This document shows positions 1 to 11,000 of a stretch of DNA of 64,000 bases, piece after piece (the first letter of the stretch is position 1; each line of letters starts with the position of its first letter). Source of the DNA: Rhea pennata (lineage: Eukaryota > Chordata > Aves > Rheiformes > Rheidae). The notes under the pieces were generated by a model. That model saw only the letters and a program-made list of their open reading frames with translations. It ran no database searches and was not told the origin of the DNA. The position numbers and the translations under genes were made by a program. The stretch is from assembly GCF_028389875.1 (NCBI RefSeq), contig NC_084669.1, forward strand, positions 36,246,731 through 36,310,730, read 5' to 3'.

Positions 1-34
1 AGTGGTTCATGAAGTAAAAACGGAAACTGTGGAG
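1..34 (+). CDS. PSAP: PSAP exon (partial), linker before saposin C
   Basis: Reading from base 2 gives [11 protein letters not shown], matching the linker upstream of saposin C; it ends in phase 0 at donor gtaaga. The exon start is outside the window. Confidence 0.85.
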
Positions 35-3000
35 GTAAGATGGGCTGCATAGTACTCTCGGCAGCTTTGTGGTCCCTGTTGCTTTGCTGTAATAAACTAG
101 ATGAAGCAGAAAGACTTGAGTGTGTAGAATTTTCCAAACCACAGTCGTGGTCTCTTCCTGTTCCTGAGGCTCTTCTGTGAGGTAGAAGAGCTGACTGATT
201 TGTTAGAATGGCAGAGCTTATGTCAAACCAAAGCTATAAGGTATTACTTTAGGATTAAAGTAGAACTCTTGTTTTAGCATTGAAGTACAGCAGCCCTTTT
301 AAATCAGGGGGTGAAACTTGCTAAATTTGGGATTTGCTCAATATTTGGAGTTACCCTTCAATCCCTTTAAAAAAATAAAAAATAAAGACAGCAATGCTCA
401 TACAGATGAGGGTGGTCAGAGCCTGAACTCTGAAACTCAGTTTGGACAAAGCACCTTAGCTTCCGGGTGGCCTTTGGGTTGAAAATTATGCTGAGTTTTC
501 TCAAAAAAAAGCCTTTTGAGGACCCTTTTAACTTCTGATTAACAGACTGTGAATGGAATCTCCAAGTCCCTCTATGTCTGGACTTCTTGTGCAAGCAGGA
601 GGAAGCTCTCATCTCTAGTCTTCAGCTGTTTAAAAAAAAAAAAAAAAAAAAAAAAACAAAACACCCTTTTACTTCACTTCAGCCACTGTGGGGATGCTTC
701 CTATTCCATGTTCATAGAATCAGCTTCCTTTCTTAAATGAGCAAGTGGTCTCTTAACTAACTGTACAAAATACTGCTCGTTCACAAAGACTTTTTTTCCT
801 GGGATTTTTGAGGCTTTGGGCTTCTGTGATCTTTTGAATTCGGCTCATAAACTGACTAGCTAGGTAAATGAGATGTCATGCATCTGAATTTAAATGCTCT
901 TAAACTTAGTTGTCCATGTCAGATGTGGTCAAGTGTTGACTTACTGTTTTGTATAAATATTATCTTTATAATACTTAGAAAACATCGGTTCAAGAGAAGA
1001 CATTTTCTGTATGTGAAATATGTGAGACCGTGGTGAAGGAAGTGACTGGCCTGTTGGAGAGCAACAAGACAGAGGTGTGTTAGAGGTGAAAACAGTAACT
1101 CTTTCAAAGCTTTGACTAGATTTGTGCTGTATTATTGCTGCTTTGGAGGTGGAAGGTTGTTCATTTATTGCTTACTTTTGTGCAAGCAAGATTTCTGCCC
1201 TCTTAGGGCAGGACAAATAAGTAAGCAAATGTACATAAAATTGAGTTGAATTTCTATTTCCTCATGTGCCACGAATACTTCATTATGCTCCAGGAGGAGA
1301 TTGTACATGAAATGGAGGTGATCTGTTACCTGTTTCCGGCAAGCGTAAAAGACCAGTGCAAAGACTTCATAGAAGTCTATGGCCAGGCTGTGATTGACAT
1401 GCTCTTGGAAGCAACAAGTCCTGAAGCTGTGTGTGTTATGCTGAAGTGCTGTGCAATCAACAAGCCTCCTCAGCCAGGTCAGTAATGTGCAATCAGTGTT
1501 GTTGCAGAATGAGCTGCTTACCTGTGATTGTATCTTCTGTCAAGGGCCCATGCTTTAGTCTGTTTGGCTTGATGTTGCCCCCTTTCCTTCATTTGGGGGA
1601 ACTACAAGTGTTAACTCTTTTTCTTTTCAGTTTTAATGAAACCTGCAGGAGGCTTCTGTGATGTCTGCAAGATGGTGGTAGCTTATGCGGACAAAGAACT
1701 AGAGAAGAATGCCACAACAGCTGAAATTGAGGCTTTATTGGAAAAAGTCTGTCACTTCCTGCCATCATCTGTCACTGACCAGGTAAAGCTGCTGCGCAGA
1801 GGGCAGGCTAAAAACCAATATTAACTCTTGAGCTGTTCTTGTTCTCTTCTCAGAGTTACGCCTACCTCACTCTAGTGTTTCACCTGATAATCTGTGTACA
1901 TAGTACTTCTAGGTCATTCTCTCTCAGGAGACTTTACTTCTGCTGTGGATATCTGGACATTTATAGTAGAGGTCTTTATTTGGTTATCTCCAGCCAGAGC
2001 TGTTAAATTCTGCTCTGCAGAATTTGGTAGAGACCAAGGGGGTGAAACTGGCCACAGGTGCAGCTGAGGCTCAGACCTCTGTTCAGCCTGATTCTTCTAG
2101 GATTTCTCTCCCTAGTTATGACCAAAGGATACAAGCTTCATGTACAGTAGAGCAGAAAGTGGGGCAGGCTTGATTGGAGGCCAGTGAAATGACCACATGA
2201 GCCTGCCTTCTGGTCAAAAACGGGTGGGCTACAAGATTAACAGATGACATGTTGCAGAGTGTTGGAAAAGCTAGAGAACAGCACCTCATACTGACTTGTA
2301 TAAAAGTAGCCTCCATAAAGCAGATCAGAGCTGAAGGGACTCTTCTGCTAGAGACTGACAGAAGTTTGAGGTGTTAGGGGTTGGGTTTTCACATTCCCCA
2401 TCAACTGGGGTTGGCAATCCTTTGAATAGATGGACTTTCAAGGACCTGGCTCAGCTGACTGAATTGTACTAATTTGCAGTCAGTAATGGTTTGCCTGGAA
2501 ATCCTGAGAACATTGTGGGAACTGCTGAAGGGTTTTTTCTTAATGCTGAATCCTGTTCAGGGGATTAACAAAGTAATTGGAAGTGTGCTGGCATAATTCC
2601 AGTGAGATAGAAAAGGCAACACCTCCTCGACCACTGCTATCAAGATTTACCTGAACTCTTATGTGGCAGCCGAGTGCCAAAAAGAGGCAACTACTTAAGT
2701 TTAGTAGGCATACAACATACAGGCTTATAAGTGGCTATGAAACAGTTATTTCTGCTGACTACTGCGAGATGGTTTATATACAGTTGTAATTCATTTATTA
2801 ATCAGTGTCATTAGTCTCAGCTGAGAATGCTGATGTCTCTGCACTTCAGAGCCTTTCTCCACTAGAGGGCTGATGGTTATTGATGGATGGCATTAATGCT
2901 GCTGCTGCCTGTTCCGAAGTTAAAAGAATTGTGCTAAAACTGAAGAGGCATTACTACTACGTTTTGTTCAGCACACTTGTCTCCAGCCCGTGTGCTTTTG

Positions 3001-4675
3001 AGGTGGCAGTGTTCTCTGAGCATGTGAGTCAAAGCTTTGCGGATTAAAACCTGTTCTGCTTGGTTCTTTTGCCCCTGCTTCGTATGCTTCAGTCTGTAAA
3101 GAGAAGCAGGCAAGTATGAGCTAAGTGATCTAGTCACAGTTAGTGCAGTACTGAGTCCTCGATCTGTAGAACTCAAACCTCTGTTTTGAGTGTTTCCAAG
3201 AGAAGTGTACAGGCTTGATAGTTTGAGGCTGTATGCCGCCTCTGATCTTTTCAGCCTTCAACAGAAGAATCTATCAACCTGTGTTTTGTTGCAGTGTGTT
3301 CAGTTTGTAGAACAATATGAACCAGTGGTTGTGCAACTCTTGGCAGAGATGATGGATCCCACTTTTGTCTGCACTGTGAGTATTATGCTTGGTTCCATTC
3401 AGTAGGGGCTCTGATACAGTCCTCCCTCTTTTTCTGTATGCCTTACATTGCCTAACATGCAGACTCTACTAGAATAAAAATCAGCATGCTGTATGAATGC
3501 TTGGAGCAAATTCAGTTGTGCAGAGGCTCAGGCATAATGAATGAGCAGCTGCCTGCCAGGCAGCCTTGCGCAAGTGAGGATAGAGGATAAGAGCTGCCAG
3601 TGGTCACCCACTGTTAAAATTCAATGTCAAAGAATAGCATGCCCTGAACCTGGTGAGAAGTTAAATTTCCGTTCATTGAAAAGGGTCCCCTTCCAGAAGC
3701 TGTCCATTTTTCAGAACCTAACATGAAAAAGCAGTTATAGTAACTTTTCATCCCGTCTCACTGTTTGAAATCTGCTTGTTGGGTTGCAAGTGCCTAGCGG
3801 GCAGCAGAGCCCACTATTCTGGGCACTCCTGAGAATACTGTGGTATTGTCCTTGTTCCCATGCTTGGAGGTAGCTGGTCAGCTACGAGCTCAGCTGCAAG
3901 GTTGGAATTGAGGTCTCTTGGTGCAAATAAAAGATACTGACTTTACTGTTCTTCTCACAGAAACTAGGAGTGTGTGCATCAGCTAAACAGCCTCTTCTAG
4001 GGGATGATGCTTGTGTCTGGGGTCCAGGCTACTGGTGTAAGAACATGGAGACTGCTGCTCAGTGCAATGTAAGTAAAGCAGGATTTTCCTTAAGATCTTC
4101 TGCCTTACAGAGTCTTCTGCCTTCTGTAGCATGCTTATAAAGTAGATGAATTCCACTTTCAAAAAAATGGATACTAGCTAGAGGTGATTATTTGAGTTTG
4201 GCTAGAGGCTTTTCCTTAGCCCTTAACTTTTTTAGAGCAGACTGCTTACTCACCTTTACTCTTATTTCCTGCCCCTCTAACAGCATTTCAGAATCCCTGG
4301 TAAGGTGCAAGATGAGCTGTGTATTTAACTTTGTAGTCCAGCAGCTGACAGAACATGCCGTGGCCTCTGATCAGGCTCTTTAGACCGGCTTTTGTTGGCT
4401 GATGTGTTCTTTGCCGAGGGGCAGCCCTTAATGGTTAAGGGTCATCAACATTCTTCCCTGAAGCTTCTGGGAACAAAGAAAGTATTCACTATAGTCTTCT
4501 CTTGAATCCTTTGTTTTAAGGAGAAAACCTACGCTTGCTCCCCAAAACCTTGGCTCACAATAATGTGCTGGATGGTACAGACAGGTGCACTCTTGTTTGC
4601 TTTCCCCCCAAGTCATGTATCCTATTTCTCTCCCCTTAGGCTGTTGATCACTGCAAACGTCATGTGTGGAACTAG
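1..4675 (+). CDS. PSAP: Prosaposin, 3' part (saposin C, D and C-terminal saposin-A-type domain)
   Basis: Seven coding exons are visible: 1-34 (partial), 979-1074, 1294-1477, 1631-1782, 3295-3375, 3961-4068 and 4640-4675; the 5' part of the gene lies left of the window. All boundaries have AG/GT sites and compatible phases (0,0,1,0,0,0). The product is the precursor of lysosomal saposins, small six-cysteine proteins that present sphingolipids to hydrolases. Saposin C starts at [11 protein letters not shown] with an N-glycosylation site NKT and continues through [11 protein letters not shown]. Saposin D starts at [11 protein letters not shown], with a second N-glycosylation site at NATT. The end [12 protein letters not shown] to CKRHVWN is the C-terminal saposin-A-type domain involved in lysosomal sorting; human PSAP ends almost identically. 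Codon use is AT-leaning, unlike the paralogue downstream. Identification is by remembered human protein. Confidence 0.97.
35..978 (+). other. PSAP intron with A-rich tract
   Basis: AT-rich intron. The only structure I see is an A homopolymer at 632-656. Confidence 0.8.
632..656. repeat. A homopolymer in PSAP intron
   Basis: 25 consecutive A. Confidence 0.95.
979..1074 (+). CDS. PSAP: PSAP exon, saposin C N-terminal half
   Basis: The 96-nt exon, phase 0 to 0, encodes [20 protein letters not shown]. It holds the first two domain cysteines and the conserved N-glycosylation site. Confidence 0.95.
1294..1477 (+). CDS. PSAP: PSAP exon, saposin C C-terminal half
   Basis: The 184-nt exon, phase 0 to 1, carries [11 protein letters not shown] and the closing cysteines AVCVMLKCC. 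The paralogous exon at 14596-14779 has the same length and phase. Confidence 0.97.
1631..1782 (+). CDS. PSAP: PSAP exon, saposin D first half
   Basis: The 152-nt exon, phase 1 to 0, encodes [20 protein letters not shown], then NATT and [12 protein letters not shown]. This is the saposin D N-half with its glycosylation site. Confidence 0.97.
1783..3294 (+). other. PSAP intron, featureless
   Basis: 1.5 kb intron splitting saposin D after the DQ codons. I see no further exon, RNA gene or repeat in it. The shorter intron 3376-3960 and the 4069-4639 intron are likewise unremarkable. Confidence 0.7.
3295..3375 (+). CDS. PSAP: PSAP exon, saposin D second half
   Basis: The 81-nt exon, phase 0 to 0, encodes [16 protein letters not shown] through MMDPTFVCT. 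Confidence 0.97.
3961..4068 (+). CDS. PSAP: PSAP exon, end of saposin D and start of C-terminal domain
   Basis: The 108-nt exon, phase 0 to 0, encodes [13 protein letters not shown] (sixth saposin D cysteine) and [14 protein letters not shown]. Confidence 0.96.
4640..4675 (+). CDS. PSAP: PSAP terminal coding exon
   Basis: The exon encodes [11 protein letters not shown] followed by TAG. The prosaposin C terminus is very strongly conserved. Confidence 0.97.
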   Translation, partial: AVDHCKRHVWN

Positions 4676-7085
4676 AAGAAGTATTTCCAGTTCTGAAAGC
4701 TTGCTGTGACACCTGAAAACGTGGGCTGAGGCTGGTGGAGAGCTGCATCTCCAGTGTCCCTCCTCTGCCTCATTAACAATTTGACCTTCAAGTTCCTTTA
4801 TTGTAACTTTTCTGTAGCAGTGCTGCTGTTGAAGGATCAGATCTTCATTGTTCACTTAAAGATATTTCTGATTGTAAAGTTTAACTCATTATGCTCCTAA
4901 AAATAGTCAGTGTTGTAGACTTTAATTGGTAGGCTGAAGTGTTTTTAGGCACTGAGAATGGCGGAGAAGGTGAAATGAGACAAGGCTATTATCTTTTAAT
5001 TAAAGAAAAGAACAAGGCAGTGACTAAATTTTCAAGTGTCTTTCTGTAGTCAGCATTTGGAAGATTACATGTCTTGCATTTTTAGCATCTGCCTGGAATA
5101 TTAATTTTCTGTATAACTGTAGGGGAACTCTGAGAAGTAATGTTGAGTCCCTGATTCCCTTTGGCTGGAATTCTCAAAGCTTTGCAAGTGTAGGAGGGGA
5201 CTTTGTGCCTGGCAGCTTTCAAAGTAACTGGTACATAAAGTACACTTGCATTTGAGTGACCGCACTTAGGGCTTGATGTTATCCTAGCTAAGGAAACCCT
5301 CAGTCAACATTTGGATCAGTCTCTTCCTTCCTTGGACCACTTGGTCTAAACGTGGGTGTTCTACTGTCAGGCCCTATAGCCACTTTTGGGCATGTTGATA
5401 TAATTAGGGAATAGCTCTGCTTTGTCTTGTAGTGGCTCAATTCTACTTAGTCCAGCAGCTTCCTACATGCAGCCAGATTGGGGATAGGGAGGGTAGAAAG
5501 GACTGGTTAACAAGAAATGAAGGGGGGGAAGAAGCACTAGGCACTGTGTATATGTCAAAGTAAGGCTGGTATAAAAAGCAGTATGCGTGGGAAGTGGCTT
5601 TATAGTAAAATGCCGTTTCTTTCCCTGCTTTGTGTTCCTGTCATGGTATATTTCAGTTCTGAAACCTCAGAGAAGCTATGAGGTTTGCTAGCAGGTTCCA
5701 TTACTGCCATTCATTCAGACTGACACTCATCCTTTTGAGTAGTTTTAAGTGTAGTTTTTTCCAGAGTTTCCATACAGTAATGGTAATTGCATCTAAGTTG
5801 CCACCAACCATCTCTGCTTGCTAGTATACTGTGATAGGTGCTTGACAGCTTTACTGGCATATCTGTGAACCCACCTTTATGCATGTGCAGTAGAAAGCAT
5901 CCCACTAAAATGGCCCTAAATTCTGTTATCGGTGATGTGCAGATTAAGAGTTGTGACTCTTCCCATACTAGAACCTACTACTGCACAAATCTAGCTATTA
6001 AAGTAGTGGAAAGATGCCCAGGAACTTTAAGGTTTTCCTAAGTCTCGCAAAGTGATGTCTTGATGTTTGCGGTGCCTGAGCACGTCTTTATGCCTGCGCA
6101 CTGCTGAGTGTCGAACAAGAAGCCCAGTTACAGAAGGCTGCTGTGGCAGGCTGCTATGCAGACAGAAGCCCTGCCCTTGGGGTAGAGGAGGGCAGTAAGA
6201 ATCATGCTTCTGTGGCTTTCTGTGGATTGTGTAGCCCTTACCAGTGGGAAGAGCATAATTCTGAACAAGTTAATCCTTGAAATGCAGGCCCTGAAGTAGC
6301 TCTGAAAGGATGCGGTGGGGTGGAGGTAGAGCTTTGAAAATTCCAGTCCCCTTCAGAAAGGTGCCAGCAATTGCTTCTGTCTGTGTGGTGTCTTGGGCGA
6401 GGTGAGAGCTCTAATAATAATGCTTTAAGAACAAGCAAACTAATTTTCTTGGAGTTTAACTGAAAACCACTCAGTTGCAGCTTTTTGTTGCTTGTACATA
6501 CTAAATGCCTGGGCAATGTTGACAGATATCAATACAGGTTTGTCTTTGTTTGTATTTGTACAGAACCCTGAAGTGCTCGTTGCTTTTTAAAAAGTTCCCT
6601 GAAGACGTAAAGCCTGAAATTTTCTTTCTTGGCAGGTTTGTGCGTTGGTTCCTGTGGTGTATCCTGATCAGGGTTGATGCACTGGATAGTCAATGGGCTC
6701 CTTTAGCATTGTTGCCCTGGAGGTACAGGTTGTGTTACACCACGCCATGTAGTATGGTCTTCAGTCTCTTCAACTGGGATGGCATTCTTTAACATGGGTT
6801 TGTGGGGTGGGGGGTGGAATTGCTCTTACAGATTGATGAAGTTTAATTTTCTTGGGTTTTAGTATTGAACAACTTAAACTGGCAACCTTAGGGCGAGATG
6901 AATTGGGGAAGCCCTATGCTGATGCAGGGAATCTCTTTAGTTTTCTCACTTCCTGTGGAACGTTGCACCTGACCCGCTTGAGTAATGTGTGTCAGGGAAT
7001 ATGGTTGCTTTATAAAGAACATTGTCTTGATTTATTTGTTTGCACAAAGGCTTCTTTAATGAACAATAAACTTCTGTGAACCAAT
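4676..7085 (+). other. PSAP: PSAP 3' UTR
   Basis: This AT-leaning, non-coding stretch follows the PSAP stop and runs to the AATAAA at 7065-7070. Earlier ATTAAA hexamers at about 4999-5004 and 5997-6002 could give shorter transcripts. The extent is inferred, since no transcript data are available. Confidence 0.6.
7065..7070 (+). terminator. PSAP: PSAP distal poly(A) signal
   Basis: A canonical AATAAA is followed about 20 bases later by a GT-rich stretch (gtgtgtgtgttgttt at about 7089-7103), the expected downstream element. Confidence 0.7.
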
Positions 7086-8004
7086 AAGTGTGTGTGTTGT
7101 TTCTCTAGTATGTGCTAGCTGCTGAAAGATCTTGTTAGCTTTTCTCTGCTGCAGAGCCAGAAGAGGGCATGTTCCTCTTCTGGTGCCTTTTGCAGTAAAG
7201 GCAGAGCAAGGCCAGGAACCTGCAGCTGAATGGCAGGGTTCAGGTTCCTATTTAACTGCTATTACATTGCATCATGCCTGTCCGATCAAGCCTTTTATAG
7301 AGCAGAGCACAGCTTGCGGGCTAAAGGCTTGCCAAGGATGGCTGCTGTGAGTCTCCTTCCTGGACGAACGCAATGCCTGTTGTGATGAAACACCTTGATG
7401 TTGCAACTCCTCTGCGCTGGAGTTCTTGCTGGAGCTGTTTGATACCAGGCCTCAGTGCTGACTGGCATTTTCTTAGTTTTATCTTTGATTTTTTTTTTTT
7501 ATTTGCTCTTAAGTGATACACTTTTTTAAAATGCTTTTAAGCAATGACCTGGCTGCCTCTAAATATGTTAACTTCATGTGCTCTAAACCTAACTGCTCTG
7601 TAATATGTGTGCCCTTAAAGCCTGGGAAGGGGGTGATGCCTGCTGTGGCCTCTGTTTGGTGTGCAGGAATGCCTGGATTTAGGCTTTGCCTGGGTGTTCC
7701 CCAGCTTTTCCCCCTCTTAGCTGCAGGGAAGGCTGAGCCCTACTTGGAGCAGCAAATATAGGGCTCAAGCACTGTGTGGAAGTGTCTGGCTGGTTTTAAC
7801 CTGCTGGGAAGGAGTACCTGCTGAGGTCTGATTCTTCCCTCCTCTTGCTAGTGATGACTTGTAATCAAGACATAAGGAGAGGGGTGTGGTAATTGCTGTG
7901 TGTAGGTGTCAGGTCTCACTACTTTTCCCGACTGTTCCAAGATTCCTCAGTCTGGGAGAAGCACAGGAGAGGAACCAGCCACTGAGGACTATCTTAGGAA
8001 CAAC
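7086..8004. other. Intergenic interval between the two prosaposin genes
   Basis: About 0.9 kb between the PSAP poly(A) site and the start codon of the paralogue. It must hold the paralogue's 5' UTR and promoter, but I see no clear TATA box or CpG island. Confidence 0.5.
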
Positions 8005-8065
8005 ATGGAGAGCAAATGGAGTGGCTGGGTGCTGATCCTTTCTGTTTGCTTGGGGTCCTGTCAAG
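8005..8065 (+). CDS. PSAP-like exon 1, signal peptide
   Basis: The 61-nt exon ends in phase 1 at donor gtaagg. It encodes a hydrophobic leader, WVLILSVCLGSC, comparable in position to exon 1 of PSAP. Confidence 0.85.
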
Positions 8066-11000
8066 GTAAGGTCAGGCTTGGGGTAGGACTCTCCTCAGAG
8101 GAGAGCTCAAAAAACCCTCCAAACCCCTGAAGCTATTGCAGATTCTTCTTGGGTGTATCTGTTGCCTTTTAAAAGGTCAGAAATGCTTGAATTGAATAGC
8201 ATACCTTTTTACCTTCTGTGATATTGAAAATTAAACCAGAGGAAAGCTAGGGTAGGCCTTGTGCATGAACTGCTGTCCACCTGGGAGTGAGCATTGCGCT
8301 TTTTGCCCTTAAAGATAATCTTAAGGGTAGATGATGTTTTGCTACCTTCCATTGCTGGACAGCAAGGACTTGCTTTCTCAAGGGGATGGGGGGCTGTTTA
8401 GGAAGTGGGAGGAAGGAAGACAAGTCCATGGGACATCTCGTAGTGGTGGGGGGAGAGGACTGACTTTGCTGCTGCCCTCTGCATAGAGACCTCGCTGCAT
8501 ACGGGGGATCTGGGAAGAAATCGCCTTGCTCTACTCCTTCCGCAGCGGGTGAAAAAAAGCACTGGCTAAAGCTGCCCCTGCTGCCCCCTCCTGCGAGGGG
8601 GGAGAGAAGAGGCAGCATGCTTCTACTGCTGAGGCTCTGTGCTCCTTAGTATTTGTGTCTGAGCTCCAGTTAGGGTTATCTAATGTAACGCCACCTACCC
8701 CAGTGCCTGCTCTCCTCCCTGGGATTTTGGCTGTTCATGAGCAAATACTGCCTGCACACTGCGTATGCCTTACTGTCCTCTGGATGCCTCTTCCGATAAG
8801 CATAACAAAGCTAAAACCTGGTTCATCCTCTTCCACGTTATAGGAAACAGCTTGGGAGGAGCCTATTTCTGACCCGTGCTCATGGAAATGGGCTCTGGGG
8901 AAATAAATTGGTGATTCTCTAGCGCATTCCCCTGGGGAGAATCTGTGTGGCCCCACTACTGAGGGACTCTTTTCATTTATTTATTTTTGCCTACAACAAA
9001 AATGCATTTTAAAGGAAAGAATGCCTCTTGCATTCTGCTTACCCTGTCAGGCTCCTTGGACATAAACCACCGAAACGCTGGTTTTGTGGTGGAAGAGTCA
9101 TGGCTGAGAGCACGTTCTCTGGTCGGGGGGAAGAAGGCAGAAGTGCTCAAGCCAGCAACAAGAAGATCAGGAAAGTTCACCAGCACTTGGCATGTCAGTC
9201 CCCTAGGCAAGCCTGCCCCTGAAGCTCATGGGCGTTCTTATTTCCACGCTGCGTAGTGCAGTTTGGCAACTTGCATAATGCGTCCATGCAGGGAACTGGT
9301 GTCCTTGCTGTGAAACTGGTAGGCTGCTTGTGAGCCAAGAGGGTTTGGGCAGAGAAGTGCTTTCCTGTTTTCAGGCTTGGGCAATAATCCCCGATCCTGC
9401 TCTGGCTTTTGTGATATTACAGTGCACGTGCTGCTGCACATCCGTTTTTAGCTGAATCCTAATTCTCTTAAGATGCACTGCAAGAATATACTTCATGGAA
9501 TAGGAGAGCATTGGTAAAGAGAGGATACTTCAGATTGTACCTCAGATGCTGCCGTACAACCTACCAACCCGGGAAGAGCAAAGCTTGGATGGAAGGGGAG
9601 CAACTACGCAGTTAGTGACAGAGACACCTAGAAGAGAGCTGAGCCGTGCAGGAAACCACAATTTAACTTTTTGAAGTTTTGGGGATGACAGCGCAAGTTG
9701 TTTTTTTTACTCGCCAGAGCTTTTTTGGGGGGAGATAGCGTAGCCTCCAGCTCCTCCCTGCGCCGCTGCTCGCCCTGTGCAGCACACGCGGGGAAAAAGC
9801 AGTGTTTTGTGCATCGCTTCCTTGCACGGCTTGGGGAAGGTGGGTCGCAGGGAGCGAGCTTGCCCGCAGCCAGGCCGAGGGTGTGCGCCGACTAGGCGGG
9901 AGCTGCAGCGGCTGGGCCCACGCCGCCACCCCCGGTGCCTTACTTCATAACCTGTTTGCCAGGCTTTGCCGGCTGGGCAGACGCGCGCCCTCTCCTCCTC
10001 GCCCAGGGACTTCGCGCGGGTCAGTCGGGCGCTGTAGCGCCGGCTCGAGATTCAGAGCTCAGCGCGCAGTTCCCGGAGCAGCGCCCCTCCGGCAGCCTCC
10101 TAACCGAGGGGATGGGTCAGGGCAGCGCGCGAGCGTCCCTAGCCGGGTGCTGCTGGCTCCTGCCGGGGGCTGGCCCCAGCCCTGAGCACTCGTGCTCGGC
10201 CCTGCGGGGCGGAGGAAGAAGAGCCGAGGCTCATCGCCTTCCCTGCCTTGGTTCTCCCTCAGCATTCGTCCATGCGGGACGCGTCGGGCTTTGCTCTTGA
10301 GCGAGGCTTTGCAGCGCTCTGGTTGCCCGCCCCACGGCAACGTTTCCTACCTGCGGCACGTTCGCCCTGCTCCGAGCCGGGCAGGGTCGCTCCGGCGCAG
10401 CGCTTCGCCTGAATGCGGCCCTCTGCACCTGCTGCCAAAGTTTCGGCTTCAGCCCTGGCCGCGGGGCTGGAGCGAAAGCTGAGCAGGGAGTCGCCCGGAG
10501 CGAGAAATGCGCAGAGCGAGGTGCTGGAGAGGAGCCGTGCTCGTGCGCACCGGTGGGTCCGGCAGGATGTGGGGCTTGGGAGACGTGTGCGGCCGTGTGC
10601 GTGCCGAAGGGCTTTGCGCTTTCCAGGCCTCCCTCGTACAGGAAGGGGAGGAATTACGCTGGGATAAGGCATCTGCAGGCACAGCGCGCTGCTCGTAACC
10701 CCTTCGCTCGTTAATCGCTACCCGGCAGGATAAAACGGTGACCTAAGCCACGTTAAGGCGGTGCTGCTTTCAAGCGTTGATCGCATCTCAGAGGCCGGCC
10801 CAGTTTCTGGCGTGGGGCGCTCGCCGGCTGCGCCGAGCCCGCGCGCCGCTCGCCGGAGCCGGGCTGCTCCCGCTGAGGCTGCTGTAATTCCCGGCGATGA
10901 TGCGAGGGGCCGATCCCAGGCATTTCCTAACAGGGGCGTGGGCCGCTGGCTTTCCTCCTCCACCGCGGCGGGAGGCTTCTCCTGCAATTCCCCCCCCCCA

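Noticed and set aside
706-722. Sequence ttcatagaatcag in the PSAP intron as a possible CR1 LINE fragment
   Set aside because: It is too short, and no neighbouring CR1 sequence or terminal octamer repeats were found.
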